Origin: Streptomyces sp. NRRL F-4489
GTDB lineage: Bacteria; Actinomycetota; Actinomycetes; Streptomycetales; Streptomycetaceae
Assembly: GCF_001509485.1 (NCBI RefSeq)
Contig: NZ_LLZI01000240.1
Span: forward strand, 1 to 47,755
Reading direction: 5' to 3'
Length of the DNA: 47,755 nt
A model generated the notes under the pieces. That model saw only the letters and a program-made list of their open reading frames with translations, did not search any database and was not told the origin of the DNA. The translations under genes and the position numbers were made by a program. Below are positions 27,801 through 34,427 of the stretch, piece after piece. How positions within the stretch are numbered: the stretch's first letter is position 1; each line of letters begins with the position of its first letter.

Positions 27801-28054
27801 TCGGCGGCGTGCAGGGTCAGCCGGAGCCGTCCGGGCACGCCGGCGCGGGCCGCCGCGTCCGCCGCGTTCTGCGCCAGCTCCACGGCCAGCCGGTCCCGGT
27901 ACCCGCCGAGCGCGAGGTCCTCCTCGGCGTTGGCGTCCTCCCGGAACCGGGCCGGCGAGGCGGCCCAGGCGTCCAGCACGCCGCGCCGCAACCGGGCCGT
28001 ACCGAAGGGGTCGGCGCCCTCGTCGGCGCCCCGCACCCACGGCATACCTGCCAC
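24812..28054 (-). CDS. Sacsin/Hsp90-like GHKL ATPase-domain protein, 1080 aa
   Basis: The N-terminal ~250 residues form a GHKL ATPase: RLAVELAQNAADAAARAGVP (N-box with Glu and Asn), VLVASNTGAPLDAAGVESLS and VGRFGVGFAAVLAVSDEPA (glycine-rich lid). This is the sacsin N-terminal ATPase-like arrangement, related to Hsp90. The remaining ~800 residues are acidic, Leu/Ala/Pro-rich and of no known family, with repeated R-x-LG-V and LL-x-LP patterns. Client and function are unknown. GTG 28054 has GGGAGA about 6 bases upstream; an in-frame ATG lies at 28045 with no room for an SD. It is transcribed away from the 579-base hairpin region, and the DUF3027 gene lies upstream on the same strand. Confidence 0.88.
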   Translation of the reverse strand: MAGMPWVRGADEGADPFGTARLRRGVLDAWAASPARFREDANAEEDLALGGYRDRLAVELAQNAADAAARAGVPGRLRLTLHAADGGAPAVLVASNTGAPLDAAGVESLSTLRASAKRESGAAAGAVGRFGVGFAAVLAVSDEPALVGRTGGVRWSLAEARELTEAVAAHSPGLGGELRRREGHVPLLRLPLPAEGTAPEGYDTAVVLPLRDGAAQDLAERLLAGIDAALLLTLPGLAEVVVETPEGVRTLTRRQDGELVVIDDSERGATRWRVASDGGPLDPALLADRPVEERLRPFWSVTWAVPVDEAGAPVRPGTAPVVHAPTPTDEPLGLPALLIASFPLEPTRRHVAPGPLADFLSGRAAAAYADLLGRWQPVSADTLDLVPGPLGKGALDGEVRRRILALLPRVRFLPSAAAPAGAAPEAAGEWDEEAAERYVLRPVDAELVEGAGAAAVGVLAELFPGLLPAGLERRQELRALGVARVPLTEMIDRLAGVERAPEWWWRLYDALAGTDPDRLSGLPVPLAGTGRTVIGPRQVLLPLPGGGPDGGEDAAGRHRALTRLGLKVAHPEAVHPLLEKLGATPAAPRAVLTTPQVRAAVANSLDADEDAYDVFEDELAPGAGVPLGAEELAEAVLGLVRDAGLAPGDEPWLAALALPDEDGELAPAGELVLPGSDFEQVIREGELAACDAELAERWGGQPLTAVGVLATFALVRATDVVLDPDELEPRDSDFPEPDDAGLLDAVDVWCEDLLDALPETPVPPVVTELVAVRDLDLVADDAWPRVLEMLSQPPLRDALTAPVRVLLPDGTTESVRPYTAWWLRGHPVLDGRRPAGLRAAGGDPLLAGLYEAADAGRVDAQVLRALGVRTSVAALLDEPGGAAELLARLADPDRPVGTAQLHALYGLLADLDPDQVTLPDEVRAVAGGEIRVVDAADAVVADAPDLMPLAGGRPLLPVRPARAAELAELFQVERLSEAVTARVRSEGEVHDVPDAVRALLGPAVPVTYTEHEELLVDGPDGTAELDWRWTPDGTLHAATLEGLAAGLAWAAGQWPRRFEVAALLEDPERGEELARERWFD

Positions 28055-28192
28055 GTCTCGTCTCCCTCGTCCAAGGTGTCTGGTCCCGACGGTACCCGCA
28101 CGTTGTCGGCTTTCCCGCCGTGGTGGTTGCTGTTCCGCGCCTTCGGCGCGAGGGGGTGTTGCGGGGTGGGGCCCCGGTGAGTGGTGGGTGCC

Positions 28193-28270
28193 GGGTGTGG
28201 GGCCTCCGGGGTGGGTGTGCGGACTGCTGACGCTTTACGTCCGCACACCCACCCCGGAGGCCCCACACCC
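28193..28270. repeat. Long perfect hairpin, 32-bp stem (element A)
   Basis: Arms 28193-28224 and 28239-28270 are perfectly complementary, around a 14-base loop (28225-28238). Read on the minus strand the tip is GGAC-GTAAAGCGTCAGCA-GTCC. The stem contains GGCCTCCGGGGTGGGTGTGC. The element lies in the 579-base gap between the sacsin-like gene and the DUF3027 gene and pairs with the related element B in opposite orientation. The stem is far too long and exact for an ordinary terminator. Confidence 0.85.
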
Positions 28271-28419
28271 TCCCCGCCGTCAGGGGACCCCACCCCAGGA
28301 GGGGGACAAGGGGAGGTACGAGGTGCCCACGCACAACGTCAGCTTCTGGCTGAGGGGCCACCCCTACGGGGCCCTGCAACTCCCCCACCGGGCGGGGGTC
28401 ACCGAACGGGGTAACGGAA

Positions 28420-28514
28420 GGGGGCCTGTGGGGCGGGCCGGAGGGGGTGGTTGTTCGGACGTAAAGCGAAGCAGTCCGAACAACCACCCCCGGAGGCCCG
28501 CCCCACAGGCCCCC
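28420..28514. repeat. Long hairpin, 41-base arms, same loop family (element B)
   Basis: Arms 28420-28460 and 28474-28514 pair throughout except for one 3x3 internal loop where both strands read GGA. The loop 28461-28473 is GTAAAGCGAAGCA, closed by GGAC/GTCC. Apart from one short indel this equals the element A loop read on the minus strand. Stem changes between A and B are compensated: TGTGCGGAC/GTCCGCACA in A against TGTTCGGAC/GTCCGAACA in B. Between A and B (28271-28419) lie small hairpins such as CCCCTACGGGG and TCAGCTTCTGGCTGA but no convincing gene. Several open frames cross the region; they look like products of the palindromes. Confidence 0.85.
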
Positions 28515-28633
28515 GAACCCACAACCAACGGGCAGAAGCAGGCGAACCCCGCCCACACACCACCCCCGCCGAAGGCGAAAGAACCGCACCCCGCACGGCG
28601 GAAAACCCGACCACGTGGGCGAGGCGCCAAGCG

Positions 28634-29551
28634 CTAACTGTGGCCGAGTTCCTCGGCCGGCCCGCCGTCCTCGACGGACCCCCCGTCCGGGGCCGGACGG
28701 ATCGAGACCGGCTCGACAACGGTCTCGTCAAGCACCGGCTCCGCCGGCTTCGGCGGCTTCGGCATGACGGCGGCCTCCGAGTGCGCCCCGCACCCGTACG
28801 AGAGGGAGACCACCCGGCCGTCCGCCGGGGAGAACTCGTTGGCGCAGACGCCGAACGCCTGCCGCAGCGAGCCGGCCATCGGCGTCAGGAAGCCGCAGGA
28901 CACGCAGCTGGCGGGGGCCGCCTGGGCCATCGGGGTCTTGGGCCCGAAGGCTTCCTCCCAGCGGTCCGCGGCGGCGTGCAGGCCGTAGCGGGACAGGACC
29001 CGGGCGCGGGCCATGCCCAGCTCGCCGGCGACCGCGGCGATGCTGCCGCGGTCCGGCACCGGCTGGACCGCGGGCGAGCCGGGGAGGACCTCGGCCTCCT
29101 CGGTGTCGGCGACGTCGGCGGCCATGCCCTCGGCGACCGGGGCGTTCGGCGGCGGGACGTCCTCGCCGCTGAAGCCGGGCTCCAGCCGCAGGTCGTCGGC
29201 CTCGGTGGGCAGCAGGTCGCCGGGGCCCATGTCACCGGGGCGCAGGCGTTCGCTCCACGGCACCCACTCGGGGGCCAGCAGCGCGTCGGGGCCCGGCAGC
29301 AGCACCGACTCGTCGAGGGTGACGACCTTGGCGCGGGCGGCGCGGGTGACGGTGACGGCGTAGCGCCAGCCGCGGTAGCCGGGCTCCCGGCAGTCGAAGA
29401 GGTGGGTGACGACGCGGTCCGCCTCGGCGACGGCGTCGAGGTGCTCGCCGACCATGCCGGGCGCGGCGTCCTCCTCGGCCGCCGCCCGGGCAAGGTCGAC
29501 CGCCTCGGCGCACAGGCGGTCCGGGGTACGGCTTCGCATCGCAGCACTCAC
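28634..29551 (-). CDS. DUF3027 domain protein
   Basis: 305 aa from GTG 29551 (VSAAMRSRTPDRLCAEAVDL); ATG 29539 is possible, but relatives I recall start with MSAA. The N-terminal ~120 residues (FDCREPGYRGWRYAVTVTRA, LLPGPDALLAPEWVPWSERL) and ARVLSRYGLHAAADRWEEAF are DUF3027 hallmarks. A short zinc-like cluster follows, CVSCGFLTPMAGSLRQAFGVC, with Cys also in GCGAHSEA. The C-terminal tail is acidic and Pro-rich. The function is unknown. A perfect palindrome sits immediately before the GTG and may be an operator. Its 3' end faces the hairpin region 28193-28514. Confidence 0.85.
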   Translation of the reverse strand: MSAAMRSRTPDRLCAEAVDLARAAAEEDAAPGMVGEHLDAVAEADRVVTHLFDCREPGYRGWRYAVTVTRAARAKVVTLDESVLLPGPDALLAPEWVPWSERLRPGDMGPGDLLPTEADDLRLEPGFSGEDVPPPNAPVAEGMAADVADTEEAEVLPGSPAVQPVPDRGSIAAVAGELGMARARVLSRYGLHAAADRWEEAFGPKTPMAQAAPASCVSCGFLTPMAGSLRQAFGVCANEFSPADGRVVSLSYGCGAHSEAAVMPKPPKPAEPVLDETVVEPVSIRPAPDGGSVEDGGPAEELGHS

Positions 29552-29552
29552 A

Positions 29553-29564
29553 AGAATCGATTCT
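29553..29564. promoter_or_regulatory. 12-bp perfect palindrome at the DUF3027 start
   Basis: AGAATCGATTCT begins one base upstream of the GTG at 29551, in an otherwise GC-rich setting. Its position at the start codon would suit a repressor or a structure that controls translation. Confidence 0.35.
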
Positions 29565-29942
29565 CTCTTCCACGCCGTCTCACGAGCGCGCCAGCCGGAG
29601 CTGTCCTGATCCTGTCCGGACGACCGGCGGGACCGGGGCGGGCGGAGCGGACCGGGGGACCGCGTCGACGTCCGCGCCCGGCTGGATCGTTCGGTCGAGC
29701 GCACCTCTTACGTCCCATTCTGCGTGATCGCAGGGAAATGAGGTACGCGGCCGGAACGGACCGCCGGTGGCGCTCTGGACACGCTACCCCTTCAACGCTG
29801 TACGACCCCTCGGCGGGAGCGGCAAATCTCTCCGGGGAGCGGCGGCGCGCCGTGCGGACGGCGGCCGGCCGGGGCGGGTGCGGCCCGCCGGGACAGGGGG
29901 AGAAAACGCCGTCTCTGGGGTGAGTTGGGGCAGTATGGCCGG
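29565..29942. other. Intergenic region between divergent DUF3027 and MFS genes
   Basis: No gene was seen. It contains a small hairpin, CTGCGTGATCGCAG (29720-29733), in a less GC-rich patch, and must hold the promoters of both divergent genes. A CAGTAT at 29931-29936 lies six bases before the GTG at 29943 and may be a -10. Confidence 0.4.
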
Positions 29943-31316
29943 GTGGCCGCGGTCAGGGAGTCGAGGGCCCGCCGGGCGGGCCGGGCGGCCGGGCGCGCGC
30001 TGCACCGGCCGCTGTCCGGCGCGGCCCGGGGCGTGCGGCGCGCCACCCGCGCGGAGGGCGCCGGCGAGACGGGGCTGGCGCAGCTGATCGAGCTGCACGC
30101 GGTGAATTCCGCCGGCGACATGCTGATCACGGTCGCGCTGGCCTCGACGGTGTTCTTCTCCGTGCCGACGCACGAGGCGCGCGGGCGGGTGGCCCTGTAT
30201 CTGGCGGTCACCATGGCGCCGTTCGCGCTGCTGGCGCCGGTGGTCGGGCCGCTGCTGGACCGGGTGCCGCACGGCCGCCGGGCGGCGATGGCCGGTTCGA
30301 TGCTGGCCCGGGCGGTGCTGGCGCTGACGATGTCGGCGGCGGTGGCCGGCGGCGGACCGGCGCTGTATCCGGCGGCGCTGGGGGTGCTGGTGGCGTCGAA
30401 GGCGTACGGGGTGGTGCGCAGCGCGGTGGTGCCGCGGCTGCTGCCGCCGCGGGTCTCGCTGGTGCGGGCGAATTCCCGGGTGACGCTGGCGGGGCTGCTG
30501 ACGACCGGGGCGGCGGCGCCGGCCGGCGCCGGGCTGCATCTGCTCGGGCCGGCCTGGCCGCTGTACGGGGCGTGCGCGGTCTTCGCGGGCGGGGCGGTGC
30601 TGTCGTTCGCGCTGCCGCACGCGGTGGACTCGGCGAAGGGCGAGGGCCGGGCGCGGCTGGCGTCCCGGGACGGGGCGGGGCCGGCCGGGCCGGGGCGGCG
30701 GGCCCGGCCGGGGCTGCGCACGGTCGGCCCGCCGGTGCCGGACGCGCTGCGGGCGAACGCGGCGCTGCGCGCGCTCTCCGGTTTCCTGACCTTCTTCCTG
30801 GCGTTCCTGCTGCGCGAGCGGCCGCTGGACGGACTGGGCGCGGCGGTGTCGCTGGGGCTGGTGGCGGTGGCGGCGGGGGCCGGCAACGCGCTGGGGACGG
30901 CGGTCGGCGCCTGGCTGCGGGCGCGCGGCCCGGAGGCGATCATCGCCGCGGTGCTGGGGCTGGCGCTGGCCGCCACGGTGGTCGCGGCGCTGGGCTACGC
31001 GGTGCTGGCGGCGGTGGTGGTGACCGCGGCGGCGGCCGCGGCGGGCCTGTGCCAGGCGCTGGGGAAGCTGGCGCTGGACGCGCTGATCCAGCGGGACGTA
31101 CCGGAGACCGTGCGCACCTCGGCGTTCGCCCGCTCCGAGACCGTGCTCCAGCTGGCGTGGGTGGCGGGCGGGGCGCTGGGCATCGCGCTGCCGCTGGTCG
31201 GCGCGCTGGGCCTGGCGGTGGCGGCCTGCCTGGTGGCGGCCGGTGCGGCGGTGTCGGCGCGGGGGCTGCTGGGCGCGGCCCGGCGCGGCGGCCGGGCGGC
31301 TCCCCGGGTGGTGTGA
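29943..31316 (+). CDS. MFS transporter-like membrane protein
   Basis: 457 aa with about 12 hydrophobic segments. A basic N-terminal tail is followed by ETGLAQLIELHAVNSAGDML and GPLLDRVPHGRRAAMAGSML, the latter a motif-A-like loop after helix 2 (G-LLDR-xGRR). VPRLLPPRVSLVRANSRVTL and DALIQRDVPETVRTSAFARS are typical of a Streptomyces MFS subgroup without known substrate. The start is uncertain: the frame extends to TTG 29925, but GTG 29943 has CAGTAT six bases upstream and fits a leaderless mRNA. It lies 81 bases before the DUF2771 gene, which has its own promoter. Confidence 0.85.
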   Translation: MAAVRESRARRAGRAAGRALHRPLSGAARGVRRATRAEGAGETGLAQLIELHAVNSAGDMLITVALASTVFFSVPTHEARGRVALYLAVTMAPFALLAPVVGPLLDRVPHGRRAAMAGSMLARAVLALTMSAAVAGGGPALYPAALGVLVASKAYGVVRSAVVPRLLPPRVSLVRANSRVTLAGLLTTGAAAPAGAGLHLLGPAWPLYGACAVFAGGAVLSFALPHAVDSAKGEGRARLASRDGAGPAGPGRRARPGLRTVGPPVPDALRANAALRALSGFLTFFLAFLLRERPLDGLGAAVSLGLVAVAAGAGNALGTAVGAWLRARGPEAIIAAVLGLALAATVVAALGYAVLAAVVVTAAAAAAGLCQALGKLALDALIQRDVPETVRTSAFARSETVLQLAWVAGGALGIALPLVGALGLAVAACLVAAGAAVSARGLLGAARRGGRAAPRVV

Positions 31317-31385
31317 CGCGCCGGTGCGGCCGGTCCGGGCGTGCGGCGCGCCGCACCCGAGCGCGGCGCGCGCCGGGACGCCCGA

Positions 31386-31391
31386 TAGCCT
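31386..31391 (+). promoter_or_regulatory. -10 box (TAGCCT) for the DUF2771-mqnB-mqnD unit
   Basis: TAGCCT, 6 bases, then ATG 31398, without an SD. It suits leaderless transcription of the lipoprotein gene and probably of the two mqn genes behind it. Confidence 0.6.
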
Positions 31392-31397
31392 GCCCGT

Positions 31398-31904
31398 ATG
31401 ACCGCTGCGTTGATCTCCCGGGGCAAGGGCCGCCGGGCCGCCGCCGCCCTCGGTGCCGTGTCCCTGGGCCTGCTCACCCTCTCCGCCTGCCAGCAGCCGA
31501 CGTCGCTGGCCACCGTGACCGTCGGTTCGGGGACGGCGACCGCGGAGGTGACCCCCGGCTGCGACGGCGACGGGAAGTCCCTCAGCCAGGCCGAGCTGAA
31601 GAGCTGCATCACCAAGAAGGGCAGCGAGACCCTCACGGTGCGCCCGGGCGAGAAGATCCGGGTGGGTGTCGACCCGAAGGTCGCCAAGGCCGGCTGGTTC
31701 GCCGTGGGCGCCACGCCGTTCATGCAGCCCACCACCGAGACGTACCGGTCGTTCAACGTCGACGACCTCTTCAAGCAGACCAACCCGGTCACCGGCCAGT
31801 CCGGCTACGTCAGCGAGGTCACCCTGCTGGTCGCCGAGGCCGGCAAGGAGACCGGCCAGGGCCCGCAGGCGCTGTGGCACTTCAACCTGAAGCTGAAGGA
31901 CTGA
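31398..31904 (+). CDS. DUF2771 lipoprotein
   Basis: 168 aa. The signal peptide has RGKGRR, a hydrophobic core (AAAALGAVSLGLLTL) and lipobox LSAC, with the Cys near residue 31 as lipid anchor. The mature part includes ATVTVGSGTATAEVTPGCDG, CITKKGSETLTVRPGEKIRV and FKQTNPVTGQSGYVSEVTLL, the DUF2771 pattern. The family's role is unknown. It stands 20 bases before mqnB and likely shares its transcript, an arrangement that hints at, but does not prove, a link to respiration. Confidence 0.85.
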   Translation: MTAALISRGKGRRAAAALGAVSLGLLTLSACQQPTSLATVTVGSGTATAEVTPGCDGDGKSLSQAELKSCITKKGSETLTVRPGEKIRVGVDPKVAKAGWFAVGATPFMQPTTETYRSFNVDDLFKQTNPVTGQSGYVSEVTLLVAEAGKETGQGPQALWHFNLKLKD

Positions 31905-31924
31905 GCGCACTGGGCGCGCGGCCC

Positions 31925-32692
31925 GTGCGGGTGCTGGTGGTCACCGCGGTGGCCGCCGAGCGCGACGCGGTGTGCGCCGCGCCGGAGCCGGGCGACGGCG
32001 GCGGGTACGTCCCCGAGGAGCTGCCCGGCGGCTACGCGCTGCACCGCGCGCCCGGCGGCTCGGGCGCCCCGGACGTGCTCGCGGCCGGGGTCGGCCCGGC
32101 CGCCGCGGCCGCCGGCACGGCCACCGCGCTGACCGCCGCCGCGCTGGCCGGCGCGCCGTACGGCCTGGTGGTCTCGGCCGGTATCGGCGGCGGTTTCGCG
32201 CCCGCCGCGCCGCTGGGGACGGTCGTCGTCGCGGACGCGATCGTCGCCGCCGACCTGGGCGCGCAGACCCCGGACGGCTTCGTTCCGGTCACCGAGCTGG
32301 GCTTCGGGACGGTGCTGCACCGCCCCGATCCGGCGCTGGCCGCGGCCGTCGCGGCGGCGGCCGGCGGGCGGACCGGCCCGGTCGTCACGGTCTCCACCGT
32401 CACCGGCAGCGCCGCCCGCGCCGCCGAGCTGGCGGAGCGTCACCCCGGCGTGCTGGCCGAGGGGATGGAGGGCTTCGGCGTCGCCGAGGCGGCCGCCGCG
32501 CACGGCCTGCCGGTCCTGGAGATCCGCACGATCTCCAACGCGGTCGGCCCCCGGGACCGCGCCGCCTGGCGCATCGGGCCCGCGCTCGCCGCGCTGACCG
32601 GCGCGTTCCGCACGTTCCCCGGCGCCCTGGCGGGCACCCTCGCGGCGGCCCGCGTTCCGGCACCACCCCACACTCTCGGGAGGACCCCATGA
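31925..32692 (+). CDS. mqnB: Futalosine hydrolase
   Basis: 255 aa from GTG 31925. It cleaves futalosine to hypoxanthine and dehypoxanthine futalosine in the futalosine route to menaquinone. The nucleoside-phosphorylase-like fold is shown by VRVLVVTAVAAERDAV, LVVSAGIGGGFAPAAPLGTV and VSTVTGSA, and the family signature EGMEGFGVAEAAAAHGLPVL then EIRTISNAVGPRDRAAWRI, in which the Glu and Arg contact the ribose and base. An in-frame GTG at 31931 is an alternative start. The stop overlaps the ATG of mqnD by 4 bases, so the two are coupled. Confidence 0.93.
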   Translation: MRVLVVTAVAAERDAVCAAPEPGDGGGYVPEELPGGYALHRAPGGSGAPDVLAAGVGPAAAAAGTATALTAAALAGAPYGLVVSAGIGGGFAPAAPLGTVVVADAIVAADLGAQTPDGFVPVTELGFGTVLHRPDPALAAAVAAAAGGRTGPVVTVSTVTGSAARAAELAERHPGVLAEGMEGFGVAEAAAAHGLPVLEIRTISNAVGPRDRAAWRIGPALAALTGAFRTFPGALAGTLAAARVPAPPHTLGRTP

Positions 32693-33540
32693 CCCGGCCG
32701 CTGTCCATCGCCTACTCGCCGTGCCCGAACGACACCTTCGTCTTCGACGCCCTGGCGCACGGCCGGGTCCCGGACGCGCCGGAGCTGGACGTCACCTTCG
32801 CCGACATCGACCGCACCAACGGCATGGCCGAGCGCGGCGAACTGGACGTGCTGAAGGTGTCGTACGCGGTGCTGCCGTGGGTGCTGGAGGAGTACGCGCT
32901 GCTGCCCACCGGCGGCGCGCTGGGGCGCGGCTGCGGCCCGCTGGTGCTGACCCGGCAGCCGGGCGGCCCGGCGGACCTGGCGGGGAAGACCGTCGCGGTG
33001 CCCAGTGAGCGGTCCACCGCGTACCTGCTGTTCCGGCTGTGGGTGGCGGACCAGGTGCCGGGCGGGGTCGGCGAGATCGTGGTGCTGCCGTTCCACGAGA
33101 TCATGCCGGCCGTGCGGGACGGCAAGGTGGACGCCGGGCTGGTGATCCACGAGGCCCGCTTCACGTACCAGGACTACGGGCTGCGGTGCCTGGCGGACAT
33201 GGGCGCGCACTGGGAGCTGACGACCGGGCTGCCGATCCCGCTGGGCGCGATCATCGCCAAGCGGTCGCTGGGCGCGCCGCTGCTGCGCCGGCTGGCGGAC
33301 TCGATCCGCACCTCGGTGCGGATGGCCTGGGACGACCCGGAGGCCGCCCGCCCGTACGTCCTGGCGCACGCCCAGGAGATGGACCCGAAGGTCACCGACC
33401 AGCACATCGGGCTGTACGTCACGGAGTTCACCGCCGGCCTCGGCGAGGACGGCTACGCGGCGGTGCGCGGGCTGCTCACCCGCGCCGCGGCCGAGGGGCT
33501 CGTACCGCCCCTCGGCCGCGATGCGCTGGCGTTCGTCTGA
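32689..33540 (+). CDS. mqnD: 1,4-dihydroxy-6-naphthoate synthase
   Basis: 283 aa, full length. It turns cyclic dehypoxanthine futalosine into 1,4-dihydroxy-6-naphthoate, a late step in the futalosine pathway. Signatures: LSIAYSPCPNDTFVFDALAH, DIDRTNGMAERGELDVLKVS, GRGCGPLVL, PFHEIMPAVRDGKVDAGLVI and HEARFTYQDYGL. The fold is that of periplasmic-binding proteins, with the active site between the lobes. An SD GGGAGGA lies just before the ATG, which overlaps the mqnB stop. The other pathway genes (mqnA, mqnC) are not in the window. Confidence 0.95.
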   Translation: MTRPLSIAYSPCPNDTFVFDALAHGRVPDAPELDVTFADIDRTNGMAERGELDVLKVSYAVLPWVLEEYALLPTGGALGRGCGPLVLTRQPGGPADLAGKTVAVPSERSTAYLLFRLWVADQVPGGVGEIVVLPFHEIMPAVRDGKVDAGLVIHEARFTYQDYGLRCLADMGAHWELTTGLPIPLGAIIAKRSLGAPLLRRLADSIRTSVRMAWDDPEAARPYVLAHAQEMDPKVTDQHIGLYVTEFTAGLGEDGYAAVRGLLTRAAAEGLVPPLGRDALAFV

Positions 33541-33558
33541 GGACAGCCGCCGGCCGGC

Positions 33559-33942
33559 TCAGACGTCGAGCTGGTCGGCGACCGCCCGCAGCATGCCGGC
33601 GATCTTCGCGCCGTGCTGCTTCTCGGGGTAGCGGCCCCGTTCGAGCTGCTGGGTGACGTTCTCCAGCAGGGTGGTGAGGTCCTGGACGATCGAGGCGAGC
33701 TCGTCGGGCTTGCGGCGCATGGCCGCGGCGACCGAGGGGGCTGGTTCGAGGAGGTTGACGCTCAGGGCCTGGTCGCCGCGCTGGCCCGCGACGACGCCGA
33801 ACTCCACGCGCTGGCCGGGCTTGAGCGTGTCCACGCCGTCGGGCAGCACCGACGAGTGTACGAAGACGTCACCGCCGTCGTCGCGGGAGAGAAAGCCGAA
33901 GCCCTTCTCGCTGTTGAACCACTTGACCTTGCCGGTAGGCAC
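33559..33942 (-). CDS. Cold-shock domain protein, long form with C-terminal helical extension
   Basis: 127 aa. The cold-shock domain occupies residues 1-67 with RNP1-like [10 protein letters not shown] and RNP2-like VFVHSSVL, after the usual [11 protein letters not shown] start. Normal cold-shock proteins end here; this one adds about 60 residues ([50 protein letters not shown]) that look helical and may mediate dimer or partner contacts. It probably binds RNA or single-stranded DNA. GTG 33942 has GAGG six bases upstream. The ~200 bases before it, with a run of T on the coding strand, may be a structured 5' leader. It converges on mqnD with an 18-base gap. Confidence 0.92.
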   Translation of the reverse strand: MPTGKVKWFNSEKGFGFLSRDDGGDVFVHSSVLPDGVDTLKPGQRVEFGVVAGQRGDQALSVNLLEPAPSVAAAMRRKPDELASIVQDLTTLLENVTQQLERGRYPEKQHGAKIAGMLRAVADQLDV

Positions 33943-34139
33943 GTCTGTCCTCGTCCTCGTACTCGTCGGAAATGCGGGTCTGGTCCGCCGCGGGCACTGC
34001 CGTCGAGGCCGCGGCGGGGAAAAAATGGGTCTGGATAGCAGTGCAGCGGGCCACGGAGCCCGCCTACCCCAAGGCTAATGGTCCGGGGCCCGGTGACAAG
34101 ACGTCGCCGGGGGGATCCTCGGCGCTTCCCAGCCGGACT

Positions 34140-34145
34140 TACCCT
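34140..34145 (+). promoter_or_regulatory. -10 box (TACCCT) for the small membrane protein gene
   Basis: TACCCT, 6 bases, then GTG 34152; no SD. This spacing decides the start against the longer frame that opens at 33972. Confidence 0.5.
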
Positions 34146-34151
34146 GGTCAG

Positions 34152-34427
34152 GTGTCTGATGAAACGCCCCAGGCCGGGGATCTGCTGGTCCGAATCGGCG
34201 CGATCGTGTTCCTAGTTGGCGCACTGGCCACTCTCGTCACGGTGCTGCCGCTGTTCCTCGGGACGCGTCCGCTGCCGTGGGAGTTCTACTGGGTGTCCAT
34301 GCTGATGGGCGCCGGTTTCCTGCTCGCCGGGGCCGGAGTGGTGCGCTCCGCGGCCGCCCAGCGGCGTCAGGCGGAGGCGGCCACCGCGGCGGCCCCGCCG
34401 GCCTCGCCGTCGCCCTCGGCGAGGTAG
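34152..34427 (+). CDS. Small two-helix membrane protein, unknown
   Basis: 91 aa from GTG 34152 (VSDETPQAGDLLVRIGAIVF). Two hydrophobic helices (VRIGAIVFLVGALATLVTVL and FYWVSMLMGAGFLLAGAGVV) with LGTRPLPWE between them, then an Ala/Pro-rich tail. I do not recognise a family. Its last 61 bases overlap, tail to tail, the end of the HAD phosphatase gene on the other strand, so the two mRNAs are antisense to each other there. Confidence 0.7.
   Translation: MSDETPQAGDLLVRIGAIVFLVGALATLVTVLPLFLGTRPLPWEFYWVSMLMGAGFLLAGAGVVRSAAAQRRQAEAATAAAPPASPSPSAR

Noticed and set aside
23414..28180. 1588-aa open frame on the plus strand
   Set aside because: Antisense to cvnA and the sacsin-like gene, with compositions typical of GC-rich shadow frames (RRxGQ, HRPxR repeats).
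28193..28514. CRISPR array or attenuator as explanation of the repeats
   Set aside because: There are only two units, they are inverted and not direct, no equal spacers exist, and no cas gene is near. An attenuator would lie in the leader of the downstream gene with alternative folds; none could be drawn.
28181..28637. Overlapping frames on both strands through the hairpin region
   Set aside because: They follow the palindromes, give mirror-like peptides on both strands and lack ribosome binding sites, so they are by-products of the inverted repeats.
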